Part shown: piece by piece, positions 7,836-12,561 of the stretch
How positions within the stretch are numbered: position 1 is the stretch's first letter
Layout of the letters: the number at the start of each line of letters is the position of its first letter
Assembly: GCA_027596035.1 (NCBI GenBank)
Contig: JADGJA010000685.1
Location: 1-12,561, forward strand
DNA: 12,561 bases
Source: Thoreauomyces humboldtii
Lineage: Eukaryota > Chytridiomycota > Chytridiomycetes > Spizellomycetales > Powellomycetaceae
Reading direction: 5' to 3'
The notes under the pieces: model-generated
The model's database searches: none
Seen by the model: the letters and a program-made list of their open reading frames with translations, nothing else
What the model was told of the DNA's origin: nothing
Position numbers and translations under genes: made by a program

Positions 7836-9179
7836 ATGTCGGCAACGATTGCCGACCGTCCACCACCCAATGACGACGTCTTGACGACCATCGAGAAGGA
7901 TGATGATGAGGACAACGACAGCAACAGCGACAGCGACTACGAAGAAGAGTTCAGTGAGCCATTGTACTTTTCGGTGCACTTGACCGATCTCGACTCGGCC
8001 GCTTTTGCCTGCGAGACGGAGCCTTCCTTCGTCCGAGAACGTTACTCTCCTAACCAGGTCTTCTGGTCGCCACTGCTGCTCGACCGCCGTAGACGCGAGC
8101 AGCATCCATCTTGGTACTCTGATCCCGCCTCTCCGCAGTACCACCGGCTGGTCGCCGCTTACCTGGCTAAACCTGATCTCCATAAGCATCCTCGCTCGGT
8201 GTATTCGCTCCTCTTTCACATTGACCTCCTGTTGGATCTCGGAACCGCCATTGATGAGTACGGTTATGAGGGCCCTGGTCGCAGGCAGGACCTCCCTCCG
8301 GAGGAGGCCCTCGACCCTGTTCTCAGCAGCTGCGGATGGGAACCCTATAACAGGGAAGGCTCATGGCCAGAAACAACCACAGACTTTGATCTGCGCGACG
8401 GACGAGGCACTGTCCATAGATTCCGCATCTCCTTGCAGCATCCATCCAACGTTTGCTTCTTATTCTCGGTCAGGGACATCGAGGGAAAGCTGATCGCGCA
8501 CGCTAGACCTCGCGGACAGAACCACTCCATGGTCGAATGCTTCGACGCTACGTTGATGGCCAACTGGGCTCCGATCGAGAACCTCCCGGATCCCGAAAGC
8601 CTCGTCAACCTCTTTAACAGTGACGGACGCGCGGCCCACGGTGTCGGCACCGGTCGAACATCCAGCGTCGACGTCTTGCAGGAAATGCGTCAAAACGGAC
8701 ACTCTGATCTAGAGATAGCCACCGCTATGGCCGTCGACCGATTCCAGCGTTTGACGGTTAGCAAATTCAAACATAACCACCAAGTCGAGCTGCTCTTTGC
8801 CCTCGCGTGCAAGTGTAAGCCCATGGACTTTGGAACACCATTCCATATCAACGAGATGCCAGGGGATCCCGGCTCCCGTCTCAGAAAGTCCCTTCAGGAA
8901 GCGCTCGTGCAAGAAAGTTTGAGTGCCGTCTTCCCCGGAGAAATCTTGATAATGTTGCCCGATGGTTGGGACCAGCCGTCTTGGTTGACGAGCATTTCTG
9001 GTCATCGGATGAGCAGGAAAGGCTCAATGGTTGGCGAGCGCTATCCGATAATCGAGAGGACTCGCCCCTGGAATGTTCGGAGGCAAGATTCGTATAGCAG
9101 ACGACCGATTTTTCAATACATTTGCATGAGATCGTTATCTACATCCCCGAAGCGCTTTGCTGGCTGGCATCTCAACTAG
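7836..9179 (+). CDS. Unrecognised protein with acidic N terminus, frame broken near the end
   Basis: The start at 7836 (MSATIADRPPP) has A at -3; the frame is open back to 7797 only from a TTG. Residues 20-40 are an Asp/Glu/Ser run, followed by about 330 well-mixed residues with no family I recognise and no signal peptide or membrane segment. As written the frame ends at 9179, but the last 78 codons are rich in Arg and Ser and look out of frame. Adding one A to the A3 at 8941-8943 opens ENLDNVARWLG, then VDEHFWSSDEQERLNGWRAL. Adding one C to the C4 at 9065-9068 continues to GMFGGKIRIADDRFFNTFA and a TGA at 9127-9129, for about 431 residues. The corrected C terminus is more protein-like, but I cannot prove it. 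The gene is either intact with sequencing slips or a young pseudogene. Confidence 0.6.
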   Translation: MSATIADRPPPNDDVLTTIEKDDDEDNDSNSDSDYEEEFSEPLYFSVHLTDLDSAAFACETEPSFVRERYSPNQVFWSPLLLDRRRREQHPSWYSDPASPQYHRLVAAYLAKPDLHKHPRSVYSLLFHIDLLLDLGTAIDEYGYEGPGRRQDLPPEEALDPVLSSCGWEPYNREGSWPETTTDFDLRDGRGTVHRFRISLQHPSNVCFLFSVRDIEGKLIAHARPRGQNHSMVECFDATLMANWAPIENLPDPESLVNLFNSDGRAAHGVGTGRTSSVDVLQEMRQNGHSDLEIATAMAVDRFQRLTVSKFKHNHQVELLFALACKCKPMDFGTPFHINEMPGDPGSRLRKSLQEALVQESLSAVFPGEILIMLPDGWDQPSWLTSISGHRMSRKGSMVGERYPIIERTRPWNVRRQDSYSRRPIFQYICMRSLSTSPKRFAGWHLN

Positions 9180-9258
9180 CGATATGTTGTTCAGTGCTAA
9201 GAACGATATTCAAGAACAACTAGACCAAAAACTCGCTCCTGAAGGATGTGCAAGCCTG

Positions 9259-9973
9259 TCACAAGGTGTCTTTCGTATCACACATCAATCTAGCCAATCG
9301 TCTGTCGTTCTCGAGTAGAGTTCTGGGACGATCATGCGCAGGATCCCCTAGTCCGCCTCCGGTTCTCACTGCAGCACAGCTATTTGCGTGCTCGAGATCG
9401 CCGAAGATGCTGCGCTCGGCATTTGCGGCCTCCCCAGTCCCGGGGTTGGGGTGAAGCACGTCGCCGGCCTGATAAGGTCGCTCTAAGCCTCCACCGCTTC
9501 CTCCATGAGTGTCGCCTCGGCCGCCTGTTCCGCCGTGACCATCGTCGTCGCCGCCTCCACCAGTTCCTCCGTGAGTGTCGCCTCCACCGCTCGTCCCGCC
9601 GTGACCATTGTCGTCTCCTCCGCCGGTTTCCCCATGAGTGTCGCTTCCGCCGCCCGTTCCGCCGTGAGGATCGCTGTCGGAATGTAGGGCAAACGTATGT
9701 CATAAATATATGAATGAAAAATGTTCTCTAGAAACCACTTTTCTAAGGACAGACTGATCATGCACACATCCCTGCTACGCTGGCTCCGCGCACGCGCACA
9801 TCAGCTCGGCTCGGTGCTGTTTCCAAATCGCCGAAGACGTTGCGCTCGATGCTTTCGTCCACACCGCCTGCCGCGGGGTGAGGTTCGCTCCCACCTCCCG
9901 TCTCTCCATGGCCAAGACCATCCCGTCTTTCCGACTCATCCCAGGTACGAATGCAAGCGGCGATGTTGACATA
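9259..9973 (-). CDS. Gly/Asp/His-repeat protein, two exons inferred
   Basis: Two minus-strand exons are proposed: 9973-9768 (after an acceptor CATACAG) and 9673-9259 (after ATTCCGACAG), with a 94-nt intron and matching phase (AT plus C). The first exon includes GLGHGETGGGSEPHPAAGG and later ERNVFGDLE. The second opens with 21-22 residue repeats of the type GDTHGGTGGGGDDDGHGG, then EAANAERSIFGDLEHANSC, ending at the stop at 9259. The FGDLE block and its surroundings occur in both exons, so the exons are duplicates of each other. The Gly, Asp and His bias could suit metal binding or a flexible extracellular coat, but no function is established. No start codon or first exon was found, so the gene is incomplete at its 5' end. 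The GTGTGC donor is weak. Confidence 0.45.
9488..9672. repeat. Minisatellite, three units of 63-66 bp
   Basis: On the plus strand the unit is anchored by TGAGTGTCGCCTC-type blocks whose preceding base triplets start at 9505, 9571 and 9634, spaced 66 and 63 bp. A second half-unit (CCGCCGTGACCAT) alternates with it. Spacings are multiples of three and the minus-strand reading gives the Gly/Asp/His repeats without a stop. Two other frames are also open, which makes ORF calling here misleading. Confidence 0.8.
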
Positions 9974-10358
9974 CTGTATGTGTGAGGTATCGCTTACAAC
10001 ATGTGCCTATGTACCGGTACGGTACCTACTGTACCCAGGCAGGTACAGTACAGTACGATGCATCGGTACGTCTTGGTCCACACCAGAAGCGGCAAGCGGT
10101 GTTTTCCTCCTTGGGCGAGAGTGTCGGAGTGTTTTTCTTGGGAAAGCGAGAACAACAGCTGTCCAAGAAAACGGCGTCGCCGAAAAGTTTCACACTGTAC
10201 AGTTGCTGCGGTAGGGTGTTAGAGGTTGGGTGCTAAACTTTGACTCCCTCCATACATATGTACATGTGAGCGACTTCTTGGGTGGTGACGTCCGCCACAG
10301 TTACCGCTCTGCTTTGTCCCAACGTTCACACTACCGCATCGCCATCAACTTCAACAAA
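9974..10358. promoter_or_regulatory. Divergent intergenic region upstream of the GT8 gene
   Basis: This region lies between the 5' end of the Gly/His repeat gene (-) and the GT8 start (+). It holds the GTAC cluster (10011-10070), a palindromic ACATATGT followed by TGTACATG near 10255-10268, and a C- and T-rich stretch just before the ATG at 10359. Open frames across it on the plus strand look like chance. It is the likely promoter of the GT8 gene. Confidence 0.4.
10011..10070. repeat. GTAC-palindrome cluster with a 9-bp hairpin
   Basis: Eight GTAC tetramers fall in 60 bases. Within them TACTGTACC (10027-10035) pairs perfectly with GGTACAGTA (10042-10050) across CAGGCA, and CGATGCATCG (10056-10065) is a perfect 10-bp palindrome. 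It could be a dimeric-protein binding array, a hairpin, or a small repeat remnant. The density is well above chance for this base composition. Confidence 0.7.
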
Positions 10359-11529
10359 ATGGGCGCAAATGTCCTTGCCAAACGCTCCCTCGCCGGCGTT
10401 CTGCTTCTCTTTGCCTTGCTGGCCTTGAGCCTTCAGATCCTGTCCAAGCGTCCCCTCTTTGAATCCGACGACGATGTCCTCTCCAACGTCCAAGTCGCAA
10501 CGCCATCACGTTCCAGCATGACGACTGCAGGACATGTCATCGCAAGTCCAGGACCCCTGATCGCCCAGCGCAAGCTAGCATACGTCTTCTATCTGGCTTC
10601 GGATCAGTACGCATGCGCGTGTCTGGCCCTGGTCGCGTCCCTCAAGCAGGCTGGAACGAGTCGAGAGCACAAACTCGTGGCCCTGGTCACGTCGAACGTC
10701 TCGCCACGACGCCTGGAGCAGCTTAGCCAGGCTGTCCGGCGTTTGACCCGATCTCGTCGAGGCGATCCAGACCGACTCGACCGACCCCACGTGGAGGGAC
10801 TCGTTGACCAGAATTCAAGTCTTCAAGATGACAGAATTTGACAGAATCGTCGTGCTGGACGTGGACGGGTAAAGTGGAGAGACGGCGCGCCCATGTTTTT
10901 ACCAAAGACTTCAATACGCTCAACTTTCCATCTTTTCGTGTCCGCTCTCTTAGCACGGTCCTGAAGTCCTTGGACTCTCTCTTTGACCTTCCCTCCGCGC
11001 CGCTATGGGCCCCGCGAGCGTTTTGGCTCGACCCGCCCTCCTTTCAGTCCACACTTTACGTGATCGAGCCCTCGCTCACCCCATTCGAGGCACAGATGAA
11101 GATAGTACGCGCGCCAAAGGTCGCAGGAGCGAAGCTCATGTACGACATGGACATCGCCAACGAGGCGTTCCGTGACACGGTGGCCTTGCTCCCGGGGACC
11201 GTCGCCGTGCTCAACGGCGTGTTCAAGGCAAGCCCACAGTCTGCAGACACGATATACGGGACGAAGACCGTGGAGGATGTGGCTGCGAATGCGTATTATG
11301 CTCACTTTAGCGAATCCCCTCTCGGAGGATGTAAAGTGACTTCCCGTTCTTCGTGATCGCTAAAGCTTTTGCATCAGACTTACGTTCTCCTCGACCTTAT
11401 CAACTTTCAGACGGGAAACCGTGGTCGTTCAATCCTTCACATACCATCAACGACAACAGCGATAGTCATCCACTGTTTCGAAAGCTGTTTGAAACATATT
11501 GGGCTCGCGAGCAAGTGCTTTGCACGTAG
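10359..11529 (+). CDS. Family 8 glycosyltransferase, type II Golgi membrane protein
   Basis: Exons are 10359-10868, 10954-11330 and 11411-11529, with introns of 85 and 80 nt that both start GTAAAG. The start has a good context (AAAATGG). Residues about 10-28 form a membrane anchor (SLAGVLLLFALLALSLQIL). The catalytic domain opens with KLAYVFYLASDQYACACLAL, then LVALVTSNVSPRRLEQLSQ, then FKMTEFDRIVVLDVDG. DVD (about 167-169) stands in the place of the D-x-D that binds Mn and the nucleotide sugar. Exon 2 holds APRAFWLDPPSFQSTLYVIE and a conserved LNGVF-type segment; exon 3 gives GKPWSFNPSH, the KPW motif near the end. GT8 enzymes use a nucleotide sugar to extend glycans (glycogenin and galactinol synthase relatives). 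Exon 1 needs one base fewer in the C3 at 10747-10749 to join LSQAVRRLT to DLVEAIQTDS. The corrected length is 334 residues. Confidence 0.8.
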
Positions 11530-11726
11530 CGCAAACAGCGCCGACGGTTTTGAACGGCCGAGCACACACGCTACCGCAGCAAACGGCCCAAGCTCTGCCA
11601 CACCCCAGGATCGAGGTGTACCCGGGAACAAGAAGATGCGGACGGCTTCCTCGCCCAGGGCCATGGAACTGAACTGCAAGAGTTACAATAGACACTAGAA
11701 TAGCCTTCGTATCAAGTACACTAGAA
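11530..11726. other. Convergent 3' intergenic region with short direct repeats
   Basis: This gap separates the ends of the GT8 gene (+) and the F-box-like gene (-). ACACTAGAAT occurs at 11692-11701 and 11718-11727. CCTTCGTAT occurs at 11704-11712 and again at 11750-11758, just inside the neighbouring gene. The order of the two motifs suggests a small, partly degraded tandem duplication around the end of the minus-strand gene. No ORF here is convincing. Confidence 0.5.
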
Positions 11727-12327
11727 TCAGTGTAGTAACACCAGGAAAACCTTCGTATTTAGATAGTTCAACCGTGAGACCTGGACGCGCTCGGCGACGA
11801 ATCGGAGTCCTTCGACCCATCCAGAGTACGCAAATTCGCGGTAGTACTTTGCGTTGCCCGAAAAGCAATCCCGCAGGAGATCAGGCACGACCGAGTGCAA
11901 GTGCTCTAGGCCATCGAGAGCGCGGTGCTTGATGCAGTATTTGAGAAGGAGTGTGATGTAGTCCTCGTACGAAAACCCGTGTCCTGCACGACTCCACGCC
12001 TTCAAGAGATGGACGAACCTGTGGAAAAGGAAGGTCAGCCGGCGAAGCGCGGGCAGGGGAGGAAGGAGGAATGATGTTCGGCGCACCTGGCGGGAGGGAC
12101 CCTGAGGAGGCTGTACGCAAAACCACCTGTTCCACCGAAACTGTATCCGTGTTTTATCCACTTGCCGACCACGACGCTAGCAAAGGAAGCCCCGCTGACG
12201 GCGATGGATGTGGACGAGGAGGAGCAGAGGAAATTGACGAGGGTTGGGAAGTCGAGGTGAGCCGCGATCTGGTCGAGGACCTCGGGGGGGAAAAGGCGGG
12301 ACCATCATCTGCGGCGACGGTCATCAT
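11727..12327 (-). CDS. Small F-box-like protein, one intron
   Basis: Exon 1 is 12327-12087 and exon 2 is 12018-11727, with a 68-nt intron (GTGCGC donor, TTTTCCACAG acceptor) joining in phase through an Arg codon. The start is the first of two adjacent ATGs, giving MMTVAADDGPAFSPP. From there PEVLDQIAAHLDFPTLVNFL looks like an F-box (PPEVL, then I..HL, then L). This needs one more base in the G7 at 12284-12290 to stay in frame with the ATG; with it the gene has 178 codons, stop included. The rest is helical-looking (FVHLLKAWSRAGHGFSYEDY, then LLLKYCIKHRALDGLEHLHS) with no known domain. An F-box would make it a Skp1-binding ubiquitin-ligase adaptor, but the match covers only about 25 residues. 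If the G7 is correct, the gene would start in an upstream exon or be broken. Confidence 0.5.
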
Positions 12328-12561
12328 CAGAGTTGGTTTGGTCGGTCGGTCACCGTGATGCCATTCACTTTTGTGCAACTTGGCAACGCCCAAAATACAA
12401 AAAGCACCTCCAGAATGTTGGCAAAGAGCTGGTGTATCGGTAGGTTGCAAATGTTCTGTGGGCGGGGAACATGCCTGCGTCTGGGCGGCGAAGTTGGCCG
12501 CATTCTCTTTTCGTGTGACTTGCACCGTTCTCACCCCCGCGCGCGCCGTAATGCCAAAAGG
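12328..12561. promoter_or_regulatory. Upstream region of the F-box-like gene
   Basis: This is the 5' flank of the minus-strand gene and runs to the window edge. A minus-strand frame is open through it and in frame with the ATG at 12327, but the amino-acid mix gives no sign of coding. No promoter motif is convincing. Confidence 0.3.

Noticed and set aside
9488..9672. Plus-strand Pro-rich repeats if TGA meant Trp
   Set aside because: That frame has regularly spaced TGA codons. Other genes here use TGA as a stop, and the minus strand reads through with standard code.
9384..9713. 109-codon plus-strand and 107-codon minus-strand Arg-rich ORFs
   Set aside because: Both are alternative frames of the GC-rich minisatellite; extreme Arg content is typical of out-of-frame reading.
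3574..12290. Programmed ribosomal frameshifting as the cause of the six breaks
   Set aside because: No shared slippery motif or downstream structure, different bases at each site, and both directions of slip. Homopolymer error is simpler.

Overview
The window looks like nuclear DNA of a fungus, most likely a basidiomycete. It has compact genes on both strands and short GT-AG introns of 54 to 94 nt, with donors such as GTAAGT, GTATGT and GTAAAG. It also has F-box genes, a Golgi-type family 8 glycosyltransferase and no operons. The phylum is inferred from style, not from a marker gene. I saw no rRNA, tRNA, CRISPR array or recognisable transposon.

Layout, left to right: a low-complexity edge with a possible terminal exon (104-158, +); a broken copy of the last two exons of the large nuclease-like gene (244-489, -); an F-box gene (692-1687, +); a ten-exon gene (2021-6942, -) that fuses a secreted N-glycosylated ectodomain to two tandem endonuclease/exonuclease/phosphatase (EEP) domains; an intergenic region with short repeats; a small Cys4 ORF (7336-7821, +); an unrecognised acidic-start gene (7836 to about 9129-9179, +); a two-exon Gly/Asp/His repeat gene (9259-9973, -); a GTAC-rich intergenic segment; a type II membrane GT8 glycosyltransferase with two introns (10359-11529, +); and a small F-box-like gene (11727-12327, -).

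The main result is the EEP gene. Read as separate ORFs it looks like four or five unrelated fragments. Joined at canonical splice sites, the phases agree and give about 1,444 codons once two one-base homopolymer slips are allowed for. The first EEP domain has every catalytic motif. The second has kept its Q-E and G-D-x-N motifs, has an acidic serine-rich insertion, and carries a changed histidine motif and a Glu in the terminal SDH-like motif.

A recurring oddity is that four genes each need one or two single-base changes, all in homopolymers, to keep a protein-like frame. This points to uncorrected sequencing error, though real decay of some genes is not excluded. I see no shared pathway. Secretion or Golgi processing (the EEP ectodomain protein and GT8) and ubiquitin-ligase adaptors (the F-box proteins) are the only themes the sequence supports.
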